This document shows positions 27,845 through 35,734 of a stretch of DNA of 58,511 nt, one piece after another. Both the position numbers and the translations under genes were made by a program. The notes beneath the pieces were generated by a model. That model was given only the letters and a program-made list of their open reading frames with translations. It did not search any database and was not told where the DNA came from. The stretch's first letter is position 1, and the number at the start of each line of letters is the position of its first letter. The stretch is from contig NZ_CALUWO010000011.1 of NCBI RefSeq assembly GCF_944324505.1, positions 1 through 58,511 on the forward strand, written 5' to 3'. Origin of the DNA: an uncultured Desulfovibrio sp. GTDB lineage: Bacteria; Desulfobacterota; Desulfovibrionia; Desulfovibrionales; Desulfovibrionaceae.

Positions 27845-28554
27845 GGTATTCCTCCAAAAGAATTTTTATCTTGAGTGCAGCCGCTGGCTGCTCGAGTGTC
27901 GGATCGGGGTGTGGGTGATGTCCATATCCCCCGCATCGGCATAGAGATAAGACACCCTGCGAAATTGAAAAGAGGTAAATGGAAAAATTTTTTTCTTCGG
28001 CGGGAATTTTTATTTTTTTATCATAAATATCAATATGTTATAAATAATGCGAAAAGGTGTCGCTTGGTCATGTGTCCAGCGGGGACAGGCGGGAAGCTCC
28101 GGTCCACGCCGGAAAAAGGACTGTCGCGGCAGGATGTTGGCAACATGGGGCGCACGGGCTGCCCGCCCCGGCGAGGGCGCGCCCTCGTTCGCCTGGCGGC
28201 AGGACGAGGGCCTTTTCCTTTCTGGAAAAGGCGGCACCCTCCATCCCCGTTTGCTGCTTGTGCGGCGGCAGGCGCAGCCTCCCCGTGATCAACTCATCGG
28301 CCCGGCACTCCTCCGCCCGCGTGGCGGCACGATGCCGGCGGCGGGCACGGCGTCTGGAGCGAAGGCGTACCTTCCCCGTCCGTGCGGCGGCAGAAAAAAC
28401 GGGCGCACCAAGGTCACGCACCGGGAATGCAGCGCCCCTGCCGGCAGGCAAACGGGGCCGGGGAATGGGACAGGATAGCGCACGAGGGCGGCGAGGGGGC
28501 GCATGTTTCCGGCAGCCCGCAGGGCCGGGCAGGGACATGCCGCAGGCATAGAAG
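27845..28554. other. groE upstream region and gene-free stretch
   Basis: 27,845-28,060 should hold the groE promoter. It contains a GCAGCC-GCT-GGCTGC dyad (27877-27891) about 35 bases before groES and a markedly AT-rich block at 27,960-28,060. I do not see a standard CIRCE element (TTAGCACTC-N9-GAGTGCTAA) or a convincing heat-shock sigma promoter. 28,070-28,550 is GC-rich with only unsupported short frames; no gene recognised. Confidence 0.4.
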
Positions 28555-28628
28555 AAAAAAAGGGAGGAAGCTGCCCTTTCCGGCAGACCGGCCGCACCGG
28601 TCTGTCATGAAAGGCGCTTTCCTCCCTT
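28555..28628. terminator. Long bidirectional hairpin terminator after the ACT-domain gene
   Basis: AAGGGAGGAA (28560-28569) pairs with TTCCTCCCTT (28619-28628), enclosing a second stem (AGACCGG/CCGGTCT). The A-run at 28555-28561 gives a U-tract for the minus-strand ACT-domain transcript. Confidence 0.8.
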
Positions 28629-28653
28629 GTCGTGCGTATGGCGGGAGCGGGGT

Positions 28654-29085
28654 CTAGAAGCCGCAGATCTTTTCGGGGGGCAGGATGATGAAGCCGTTGT
28701 CCTTCAGCAGGTCAATGGCCATGTCCACCTTGTCAAAGCGGAAGATCATGATGGCGCGGTCACAGTCATGCCGCAGGAAGGCATACATGTATTCCACGTT
28801 GATGTCATGCTGGGACACCAGTTGCAGCACGCTGTCCAGGCCGCCGGGACGGTCGGGCACCTCCACCGCCACCACCGAGGTGCGGCCGAGGGTAAAGCCC
28901 TTTTCCTTCAGCACGTTCTTGGCATGCTCCGGATTGCAGACAATGAGGCGCAGGATGCCGAAGTCAGACGTATCCGCCAGGGAAAGGGCGCGAATATTGA
29001 CATTGGCTTCCGCCAGGGTGCGGGTTACTTCGGCCAGACGGCCGGCGCGATTTTCGAGAAAGACGGATATCTGTTCAGCCTTCAT
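28654..29085 (-). CDS. Tandem ACT-domain protein
   Basis: 143 residues consisting of two ACT domains: residues 1-70 (MKAEQISVFLENRAGRLAEVTRTLAEANVNIRALSLADTSDFGILRLIV) and 71-143 (VVAVEVPDRPGGLDSVLQLVSQHDINVEYMYAF). ACT domains bind small ligands, usually amino acids. Stand-alone tandem ACT proteins are often regulators of amino-acid enzymes, and this type is common next to phenylacetate-CoA ligase-like genes in anaerobes; no such gene lies here. It is 17 nt downstream of tatA and probably cotranscribed. Confidence 0.85.
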   Translation of the reverse strand: MKAEQISVFLENRAGRLAEVTRTLAEANVNIRALSLADTSDFGILRLIVCNPEHAKNVLKEKGFTLGRTSVVAVEVPDRPGGLDSVLQLVSQHDINVEYMYAFLRHDCDRAIMIFRFDKVDMAIDLLKDNGFIILPPEKICGF

Positions 29086-29102
29086 CTCTGGGGTCCTCCT
29101 GC

Positions 29103-29315
29103 TTAGGCTTTGCGGGAATCATCCTCGGAAGAGGAAGCCTGCTGCTTGTCCTTGCCGGGGGTGATGTCGATTTCGTCAGGCTCCGAGGAGGCTCGTTTGA
29201 AATTGCGGATGGCGCGCCCCAGTCCACCGCCGATTTCCGGCAGTTTCTTGGCGCCGAACAACAGCAGGACGATGACAAGAATGATGAGTATTTCCTGGGT
29301 GCCGATACCGAACAT
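29103..29315 (-). CDS. tatA: Twin-arginine translocase subunit TatA/TatE
   Basis: 70 residues. Short periplasmic N-terminus MFGIGTQE, one membrane helix ([13 protein letters not shown]), the conserved [21 protein letters not shown] amphipathic helix, and a charged disordered tail. It forms the protein-conducting ring that exports folded, cofactor-bearing proteins. tatB/tatC are not in the window. A strong promoter lies 45 nt upstream. Confidence 0.93.
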   Translation of the reverse strand: MFGIGTQEILIILVIVLLLFGAKKLPEIGGGLGRAIRNFKRASSEPDEIDITPGKDKQQASSSEDDSRKA

Positions 29316-29359
29316 GAAAGGAGCCTCCCTTGAATTGTGGCCTGTGGCCGAATGGCTTT

Positions 29360-29388
29360 AGCATACGGAGCCGCTCCCGCAAGGTCAA
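29360..29388 (-). promoter_or_regulatory. sigma70 promoter of tatA
   Basis: On the minus strand TTGACC (29388-29383), a 17-nt spacer, TATGCT (29365-29360), about 45 nt upstream of the tatA ATG. Confidence 0.65.
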
Positions 29389-29465
29389 GCGGGAACAGAG
29401 TTACCAGCTTCTTGTGACACAATCCGTGCGCTGACGCAATACGGTGTGCGTAACACTATGTAAAA

Positions 29466-30365
29466 TCAACGCCGCCGGCTGCCCATGGCCCGCTGCACGC
29501 GGGTGGGAGACGCGGGATACTTGAAGCCTGTTTCGAGCAGGCGGTAGGCCATGCGGTCACGAGCCACGCGGCTGCTGCCCCCCAGCACCACCACCATGAG
29601 CTTCACGCCCTTCCGCTCGGCCGTCACGATGATATTGTAGCCGCTGGCGGCGGTGAAGCCCGTTTTCAGGCCGTTGACGCCCAGCACCTTGCCCAGCAGG
29701 CGGTTGGTATTGCGCATGGTCCGTCCGCCATAGGTAAAGTAGCGGGTACCGTGGTAGCGGCTGGAGGACGGATGCGTGCGCAGATAGGACAGGGCCAGGC
29801 GCATCATGTCCCTGGCGGTGGTTTTCTGACCGGCGGCGGGCAGGCCGTTGGGATTCTTGAAAACGGTGCGCGTCAGCCGCAGGGCGCGGGCCTTGCGGTT
29901 CATCATCTGCACAAAGCGCCGGGTGCTGTTGCCCGACAGAGCATGGGCCACGGCCAGGGCCGCATCATTGCCCGAGGCCACCATCATGCCCATGAGCAAA
30001 TTGGACAGGCTCACGCGCTGATTGGCGCGCAGCTGCATGCGCGATCCGCCGGCCCGGGATGCCTCGCGGGTGACGCGGACAGGCTGTTGCAGGGATATGC
30101 GCCCGTCCCGGACGGCATCAAGCGCCAGATACATGGTCATGAGCTTGGTCAGGGAGGCGGGGGGAATGCTCAGATTGCCATTGCGCTCGTACAGGATTTT
30201 TCCGGTCTTCATGTTGACCAGAATGGCGGCCCGCACACCGGCACAGGCCTGGCCAGCCGGTACCAGCAGCAGGGCCAGTACCAGAAGCAGCAGGGCCGCC
30301 AGGCGGCATGCGGACCATCCGCCAGCAGCGGAGCGACGAAGAGAAGATACGGTCATGCCTGTCAT
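29466..30365 (-). CDS. D-alanyl-D-alanine carboxypeptidase (PBP5-like, S11 family)
   Basis: 299 residues. Signal peptide (LAALLLLVLALLLVPAGQACA, residues ~22-43) then the penicillin-binding active-site triad in order: SLTK (nucleophile Ser-x-x-Lys), SGN in VASGNDAALAVAHAL, and KTG in GVNGLKTGFTAASGYN. It trims the terminal D-Ala from peptidoglycan stem peptides in the periplasm. It is shorter than E. coli PBP5 (about 400) and lacks its C-terminal beta domain and amphipathic anchor, ending in a basic tail, RAMGSRRR. The ATG overlaps the stop of the permease gene by 4 nt, so both are coupled. The much longer open frame running through here in this reading frame is only a fusion with antisense-like sequence upstream. 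Confidence 0.9.
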   Translation of the reverse strand: MTGMTVSSLRRSAAGGWSACRLAALLLLVLALLLVPAGQACAGVRAAILVNMKTGKILYERNGNLSIPPASLTKLMTMYLALDAVRDGRISLQQPVRVTREASRAGGSRMQLRANQRVSLSNLLMGMMVASGNDAALAVAHALSGNSTRRFVQMMNRKARALRLTRTVFKNPNGLPAAGQKTTARDMMRLALSYLRTHPSSSRYHGTRYFTYGGRTMRNTNRLLGKVLGVNGLKTGFTAASGYNIIVTAERKGVKLMVVVLGGSSRVARDRMAYRLLETGFKYPASPTRVQRAMGSRRR

Positions 30366-31459
30366 ACGTAAAACCGGTGGGCTTCTTCCAGGGCCTGCTT
30401 GGCAAAGGCCAGCAGCACCGGCCCCATGACAAGGCCCACGGGGCCAAAGCTGGTCAGGCCGCACAGAATGGCCAGCACCAGCACAAAAAACGGCGCCTTG
30501 ATGCCCTGGCGCAGAAAGAGCGGGCGCAGCACATTGTCCACGCCGGCCACGGCCAGGGTTCCCCACAGGGCCAGCCCCACGGCGGCCATGGTCTTGCCCG
30601 TGAACCAGAGCGAAATGCACAGCGGCAGCCAGACCAGCGCCGTGCCCACAAAGGGAATGGGCGCCACCACGGCGGCCAGCAGCCCCCAGAAGGCGGGCTG
30701 GTTGATGCCCGCCACGGCAAAGCCGATGCCGCAGAGCACGCCCTGGACCATGGCCACAAGGATGATGCCCAGCATGATGCCGCGCAGGGCACGGCGAAAG
30801 GCCGAAACAAAGCGGTAGAGCATGGCCAGGGGCATTTGCAGCACGCGGGAGGTGATGAGCGCCACACGGCGCCCGTACAGGGCAAAGATGATCGTGAGGA
30901 TGACAAAGAGCACCAGACACCACAGGGCGTTCATGGTGCCGCCCAGCACGTCGAAACCGCGGTTGATGAGCAGGCCCATGGAGTCGCTCAGGGTCTTGTT
31001 GATGTTCTGGACGGTTTCCCGATACGTGGATTCCAGGCCGGGATAGGCGGAGAGCTTGGCCTCAAGGGCGCGAAAGCGCTCCACCCAGTCGGCGGGCATC
31101 TGAAAATTGTTTTCCCGCAGCTCGCGCAGGCGGACAAGACCGCCTGCCACCTGGGGGGAAACCAGCAGCACCAGGGTGGCGATGGGCACGGTGACGGCGG
31201 AAATAACCAGCAGCACGTAGGCGGCCAGGGGGGATCGTTCATTGATGCGCAGGCGCAGGTGGCGCACCAGACCCGGGGGATGCTGCAGCAGCTTGCGGCG
31301 CCGGCGGAAGGCCGCATGCACAAAGCGCCGGTAAATGGGCAGGCTGAGGCAGGCAAAGCAGGCCGCCAGAAAGAGGGTGGTGGGATTGCCGCGCAGCAGC
31401 AGCACGCCCGCCAGAATGGCCAGCAAATAAAGAATGCGGGGAAAGAGCGTTTGTATCAT
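30362..31459 (-). CDS. AI-2E family (YdiK/PerM-like) membrane transporter
   Basis: 365 residues, about 8 membrane helices. Family features: an N-terminal helix pair, a long loop of about 90 residues with the amphipathic ETVQNINKTLSDS region, and the C-terminal conserved helices (VVAPIPFVGTALVWLPLCISL, VAGVDNVLRPLFL, FGPVGLVMGPVLLAFAKQAL). Members export varied solutes; AI-2 transport is shown only for one relative, so the substrate is unknown. Upstream of, and overlapping, the carboxypeptidase gene; divergent from the glycosyltransferase gene. Confidence 0.85.
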   Translation of the reverse strand: MIQTLFPRILYLLAILAGVLLLRGNPTTLFLAACFACLSLPIYRRFVHAAFRRRRKLLQHPPGLVRHLRLRINERSPLAAYVLLVISAVTVPIATLVLLVSPQVAGGLVRLRELRENNFQMPADWVERFRALEAKLSAYPGLESTYRETVQNINKTLSDSMGLLINRGFDVLGGTMNALWCLVLFVILTIIFALYGRRVALITSRVLQMPLAMLYRFVSAFRRALRGIMLGIILVAMVQGVLCGIGFAVAGINQPAFWGLLAAVVAPIPFVGTALVWLPLCISLWFTGKTMAAVGLALWGTLAVAGVDNVLRPLFLRQGIKAPFFVLVLAILCGLTSFGPVGLVMGPVLLAFAKQALEEAHRFYV

Positions 31460-31611
31460 GATGTGTTGATGGGGTGTAGGGACAGCCCACGATAGCAGAG
31501 CACAGGGGCGCTGCCAAGTCCCGGCATGCGTCCGACCTGATGGCGCCTTTTCGTGCCGGCAGCGTCCGACGGACGGTTGCTTTCCGCGCGGGGCTGCCCT
31601 AGCATGGATTC

Positions 31612-34452
31612 ATGGACACGACTATCATACCCACGTTACTGGCTGGGGATTTGGCCGTGCGCTGCACCGTGCTGCTGCTGACTTCTGACCCGCAGGCATC
31701 CCGTGAAGAATGGGAGCAGGCGTTCGGAGGCGCGGCGGTGCAGCTCTGCAAGGATACGGCGGCGCTCAATGCGGCCATGCGTGCCGCCGCCACCCATTAC
31801 TGTCTTGTCTGGAGCGATGCCCTGCAACCGCCGGAGGGTCTGCTGCCCCAGCTGGTCAGCCGTCTGGAGGCTGACCCCGCCTGCCTGGGCATAAGTCCGC
31901 TCTGGCGGTATGCGGGGGCAAACGGCCGGGACCATGTGAGCATGGCCGGTCTGGCCGTGGATGGCGGCGGCTGCCTGCGTGTGCCGCACGAGGGCCTGCC
32001 CGCGGCGGAGGCCAGCCATGCGGACCTGCTGCGCTGCCGGCTGCTGCCGGGGCAAAGTCTGCTGCTGCGGCGTGACGCCGTGCTGGCGCAGGGCGGTTTT
32101 GCCGAACAGCTGGACACGCTGGCCGGGCCGGACCTGTGCCTGCGCCTGGCCGGTGCCTATGGTGCCGGCGCCTTCTTTGCCGTGACCCCGCGGGCGCAGG
32201 CCCGCCTGCGGGACATCTTTCTGCCGCTGCGCATCACGGAGCAGTGGAACAGCCTGGCGGAGGCCGGGCGTCTGCCGGAGGCCCCGCGGCCCGATATGGC
32301 GGACATGTGCGGCGATGTCTGCGCGGTCAATGCCTGGCTCATGCAGGGGCATGCCGACCTGGTGATGGCCGCGCCCCTGCCGGAAAATGCCGCGTGGGAA
32401 GAGGCCTACCTTGCCTGGCGCGCCACGGGAGATGCCGGCCGTCTGGCGCCGCTGCTGGCGGCCATGCCCGCTGACGAGGCCCACACGCTGCGCCGGCTGT
32501 GCCGGCAGTTCTCCTCCTGCCTGCCCCATGCGCTGGAATGGTATGTGGCCCGGCAGGCCGACCTTGTGCGCTGCGCCGGCCGCAGCGGGCAGGACGGCAT
32601 GCAGGCTGCCCTGGCGGACTGGGATGCGGCGGCCTTCCGGCAGCAGCTGCTGCTGCCCGCCATGCACGCCCTGCACATGGCCGACGTGTACGAGTGTTCG
32701 CTGGCCCAGTGTGCCGGCCTGTACCCTGCCTGGCGCGAGCTGAAGGACGGTCCGCGCCGTGCCCCGCAGGCGGCCCCGTCGCAGGTGGGCCGTCCTGCGC
32801 CGTGCCCGGAAGACGCGGCATGCCCGCCCGTGGCCGTGCTGCTGCCGGTGCGCCATGCCGGCCTGCAGGAGCTGCGGGCCAGTGTGGATTCGCTGCTGGC
32901 CCAGCAGCATGCCTGCTGGCAGCTCTGCCTTGTGGATGACGGCGCTTCCGAGGCCACGGCGGCCTGGCTGCGGCAGCTGCCCCACGAGGACAGCCGCATT
33001 GCCTGCCGGAAATCTTCGAGCAGCGGGCTGGCCGCGGCCCTGCGCACGGCCCTGGACATGAGCCGGGCGCCCTGGCTCCTGGTGCTGAACGAGGGAGACA
33101 GCCTTGCGCCTGACGCGCTGTCCGCCATGGCCCGCGTTGTGGCCGGGCAGCCGGAGCTGCGCCTTGTGTATGCCGACGAGGACCAGGTGGACGGGCGCGG
33201 GCTTGCCCGCGACCCCTGGTTCAAAACCGGTTTTGACCGTGACCTGCTGGAAGGGGGCGATGTGCTGGGCCGGCCCGTGCTCATGGCCCGCGAGAGTGTG
33301 CTGGCCTGCGGGGGCATTGCCCGGGACGGCGTGGACGGGGCAGAAGCCTACGACCTGCTGCTGCGGCTGACAGACAGTCTGGAAGACCGGCAGGTGACTC
33401 AGCTGCCGCTGGTGCTCTATCACCGGCGGGCTGACGGCCCCTGCGCCCGCGGGCATGAGCGGGGTGAGGCCGCAGCGGTCCGGGCACTGGAGGCCCATGG
33501 CGTGCGCACCGGGCGCACGGCCGAAATATGCCCGCTGGGCCGGGGAGTGTTCCGGCTGGCGCTGCCTGTGCCGGCATCGCCGCCTGCTGTCAGCGTGGTG
33601 GTGCTGGCTCGTCCCGGTGTGGAGCCTTCTTCCCGGCTGGTGGAAGCGCTGGAGGGTCTTGGACGGCAGTGGCCCTGTGACGTGCTCTGGCAGCCGGTGG
33701 AGCAGTCTCCTGAAGCCGTGCTTCCCGCGCCTGTTGCCGGCTGGCGGGCGCTGCCGCCGGCCACAAGCTGGGCAGGGGGCTGCAATGCCGCGGCGGAGGC
33801 CGCTGCCGGCGAGCTGCTCTTTTTCCTGGATGCGGCGCTGCTGCCCCTGCCGGGCTGCCGGCCGGAACAGCTGCTGCTCCAGGCCCTGCGCCCCGGCATG
33901 GGCGTGGTGGGCGGCACGGTGTACCGCGGGGGGAGTGTCTGGAATGCGGGGCTTGTGCCCGGCGCCGGCGGACTGCCCTTTGCCTGGCTGCGCGGTACGG
34001 CGCGGAGTGACCTTGCCCGGGCGGGGCGGGGCCTGCTGCGCATCAGCCGGCCGGCCATTGCCGCGCCCATGGAATGCCTGGTGGTGCGCCGGGACCTGTT
34101 CCGCGACCGCAATGGCTTCAATGTGAACTTCGGCAGCCTGGCCGGGGCGGATTTCTGCCTTGGGGCAGCCCGTCGCCGGCTGAAGACCCTTATGTGCGCC
34201 TGGGGCCAGTGGGAACTGACAGGGGACCATCTGGAAGATGCCCTGGCCGTGGCGGTGCAGGTGGCCATTCAGGAAGGCTCCGGCACCCAGTGCGGCACCC
34301 TGCGTGCGGCAGAGTCGCGCGAGAACTATATTGCCTATCAGCAGATATTGCAGCGCTTCAAGGATCGCTGGGGGGACGACATCCGGCGCAGTCCGCTGCG
34401 TAATCCGCAGCTGGGCGCCTCGTTTGACAACGACTGGCGGACTCCCCTGTAA
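31612..34452 (+). CDS. Large multi-module family 2-type glycosyltransferase
   Basis: 946 residues. At least two GT-A-like modules. The middle one (about 405-600) is the clearest: VAVLLPVRHAGLQELRASVDSLLAQQ, LCLVDDGASE, LVLNEGDSLAPDAL and VYADEDQVDG, equivalent to the DXD region YSDEDKxD. A C-terminal module (about 660-900) has SVVVLARPGV and later LFFLDAALLPLPG plus DFCLGAARRRLKTL. The N-terminal 250 residues resemble a degenerate third GT-A module (FAEQLDTLAGPDLCLRLAG). Such proteins assemble O-antigen or capsule chains in the cytoplasm; the sugar is unknown. No other polysaccharide genes are adjacent. Terminator 33 nt downstream. Confidence 0.75.
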   Translation: MDTTIIPTLLAGDLAVRCTVLLLTSDPQASREEWEQAFGGAAVQLCKDTAALNAAMRAAATHYCLVWSDALQPPEGLLPQLVSRLEADPACLGISPLWRYAGANGRDHVSMAGLAVDGGGCLRVPHEGLPAAEASHADLLRCRLLPGQSLLLRRDAVLAQGGFAEQLDTLAGPDLCLRLAGAYGAGAFFAVTPRAQARLRDIFLPLRITEQWNSLAEAGRLPEAPRPDMADMCGDVCAVNAWLMQGHADLVMAAPLPENAAWEEAYLAWRATGDAGRLAPLLAAMPADEAHTLRRLCRQFSSCLPHALEWYVARQADLVRCAGRSGQDGMQAALADWDAAAFRQQLLLPAMHALHMADVYECSLAQCAGLYPAWRELKDGPRRAPQAAPSQVGRPAPCPEDAACPPVAVLLPVRHAGLQELRASVDSLLAQQHACWQLCLVDDGASEATAAWLRQLPHEDSRIACRKSSSSGLAAALRTALDMSRAPWLLVLNEGDSLAPDALSAMARVVAGQPELRLVYADEDQVDGRGLARDPWFKTGFDRDLLEGGDVLGRPVLMARESVLACGGIARDGVDGAEAYDLLLRLTDSLEDRQVTQLPLVLYHRRADGPCARGHERGEAAAVRALEAHGVRTGRTAEICPLGRGVFRLALPVPASPPAVSVVVLARPGVEPSSRLVEALEGLGRQWPCDVLWQPVEQSPEAVLPAPVAGWRALPPATSWAGGCNAAAEAAAGELLFFLDAALLPLPGCRPEQLLLQALRPGMGVVGGTVYRGGSVWNAGLVPGAGGLPFAWLRGTARSDLARAGRGLLRISRPAIAAPMECLVVRRDLFRDRNGFNVNFGSLAGADFCLGAARRRLKTLMCAWGQWELTGDHLEDALAVAVQVAIQEGSGTQCGTLRAAESRENYIAYQQILQRFKDRWGDDIRRSPLRNPQLGASFDNDWRTPL

Positions 34453-34484
34453 CAGGGGAAAGGCTGCTGCGACTTCCGGGGTCT

Positions 34485-34518
34485 GGGGCGGTTCCGCAGG
34501 GGGCCGCCCCGTTTTTTT
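34485..34518 (+). terminator. Intrinsic terminator of the glycosyltransferase gene
   Basis: GGGGCGG (34485-34491) pairs with CCGCCCC (34504-34510), followed by GTTTTTTT. Confidence 0.8.
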
Positions 34519-34544
34519 GCCGGCATCAGTCTGCGCCCGGGAAC

Positions 34545-34583
34545 AAAAAAGGCACCCCCCGTTGCGGCGGCTGGGGGGGTGCC
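34545..34583 (-). terminator. Intrinsic terminator of the DUF3467 gene
   Basis: GGCACCCCCC (34551-34560) pairs with GGGGGGTGCC (34574-34583). The A6 run at 34545-34550 forms the U-tract for minus-strand transcripts from the OmpH-like/DUF3467 operon. Confidence 0.8.
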
Positions 34584-34620
34584 GGTATTCTGCCGGGGCA
34601 GGTCGGCAGAAAGCGGGAGA

Positions 34621-34947
34621 CTAGAGGGCAATTTCGCCGAACTGTTCCTCGTACTGCTGAATGGCCTGGGCCAGGGCGGCAGCCAGGCGCTTGGCGCTGT
34701 GGGGCGTCATGCCCAGGCGCAGCTGAGGCTGCACGGCAAGCACGGGGCCCTGCTGGTCGCGTTCCTGCTGGCTGACGCAGGCCGTGAGCAGCACCTCGCC
34801 TGCGGCGAAAGTGGTCTGAAAGGCATTGGCATAGGTGGTGCGCATGCCGGGGGCGGGCAGCAGGGCTACGCGCACCTGTGCGGGATCGGCCTGTGCGCTC
34901 TGGTCAGGATAGGCGCTGTTGGCAGGGGTTTTTTTCAGGGCGGGCAT
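34621..34947 (-). CDS. DUF3467 protein
   Basis: 108 residues. After a ~30-residue variable start, the DUF3467 pattern is clear: YANAFQTTFAAGEVLLTACV (the YAN...E segment), then LRLGMTPHSAKRLAAALAQAIQQYEEQFGEI, matching the family's M-(S/T)-P-x-x-AK-x-L...YE-x-x-FG-x-I ending. The function of the family is unknown. It starts 11 nt after the OmpH-like lipoprotein gene, in the same operon. Confidence 0.75.
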   Translation of the reverse strand: MPALKKTPANSAYPDQSAQADPAQVRVALLPAPGMRTTYANAFQTTFAAGEVLLTACVSQQERDQQGPVLAVQPQLRLGMTPHSAKRLAAALAQAIQQYEEQFGEIAL

Positions 34948-34958
34948 GGGGAACCTCG

Positions 34959-35522
34959 TTATTTTTTGGCGGGTTTGGCGCCGGATTTTTCTGCCGTGCC
35001 GCTTTGGGCGGCCTGGTCGGGCGTCTGGCTGCGGATGGTCACGGTGGGCAGCTCCGCAAAGGTGACGCTGCCGGCATCCATGAGGCGGAGGATATCCGCG
35101 GTGATGTCCACGCTGTCCGGCGCGTCCAGCACATTCTGCCGGGCAATGACAATGGCCTCTCCCTTCTGGGCGCGCCAGGATGCGATCTGGGCCAGCATGT
35201 GCTGGCTGACCACGTTGCGGGCGGCGGCGCGCTCCACATCCAGCTGGCGTTGCAGCAGGGCCAGGCCCTGGCGCAGTTCCTGCTGGCGTTTTTCTTCGGG
35301 GTGTTTTTTCAGCTCTTCCTGATAGGCGGCCAGGCCCTTTTGCAGAATGTCCTGGACCTTTTGCACATGGTCATTGGCCTGCCCGGCGGCCTTGGACTGG
35401 GTGAGGATGCGCTCCACATCCACGCAGACCACAGGGGGCCTGCCGCCGGTGTCCAGGCATCCGGCCAGCGGCAGGGCAAGCAGCAGCGCAAGGCCGGGCA
35501 GAAGGGTGGCAAGACGGGGCAT
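34959..35522 (-). CDS. OmpH/Skp-like lipoprotein
   Basis: 187 residues. Lipoprotein signal MPRLATLLPGLALLLALPLAGC with lipobox LAGC, so it is anchored to a membrane. The mature part starts with VVCVDVERILTQSKAAGQANDHVQKVQDILQKGLAAYQEELKK, resembling the start of Skp/OmpH (VDxxxVLxxSxAGK) followed by long helices up to about residue 130. A periplasmic chaperone-like role is plausible but unproven. ATG 35522 has AAAGGAG 6 nt upstream and fits the signal peptide; the 25-residue longer frame is rejected. Confidence 0.65.
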   Translation of the reverse strand: MPRLATLLPGLALLLALPLAGCLDTGGRPPVVCVDVERILTQSKAAGQANDHVQKVQDILQKGLAAYQEELKKHPEEKRQQELRQGLALLQRQLDVERAAARNVVSQHMLAQIASWRAQKGEAIVIARQNVLDAPDSVDITADILRLMDAGSVTFAELPTVTIRSQTPDQAAQSGTAEKSGAKPAKK

Positions 35523-35689
35523 GAAAACTCCTTTACGGGGCATGAAGTGTGCCGATTGGCGTGCCCCGGCAGCAAGACGGATGGCGGGGAAGGACAAGGC
35601 CGGTCTCCGGAAGGGGAAAGGCCGGCCCTGTCGGCATTTCCGGCGGAACGCCCCGCGCGTCCCGCCGGAGAGGGGAAGGCAAGCGCAGA

Positions 35690-35724
35690 AGGAGCACCGC
35701 CCCGGCCTGCGGGGCAGTGCTCCT
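35690..35724 (-). terminator. Hairpin after the autotransporter gene
   Basis: AGGAGCAC-c-GCCCC (35690-35703) pairs with GGGGC-a-GTGCTCCT (35711-35724), 10 nt past the autotransporter stop. The stem is very stable, but the T-tract is poor. Confidence 0.65.
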
Positions 35725-35734
35725 CTGGTATGGG

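Noticed and set aside
27845..28060. CIRCE operator or heat-shock sigma promoter in front of groES
   Set aside because: GAGTG occurs twice, but there is no TTAGCACTC-N9-GAGTGCTAA dyad and no CTTGAA...CCCCAT pair. The GCAGCC/GGCTGC dyad is too short to call.
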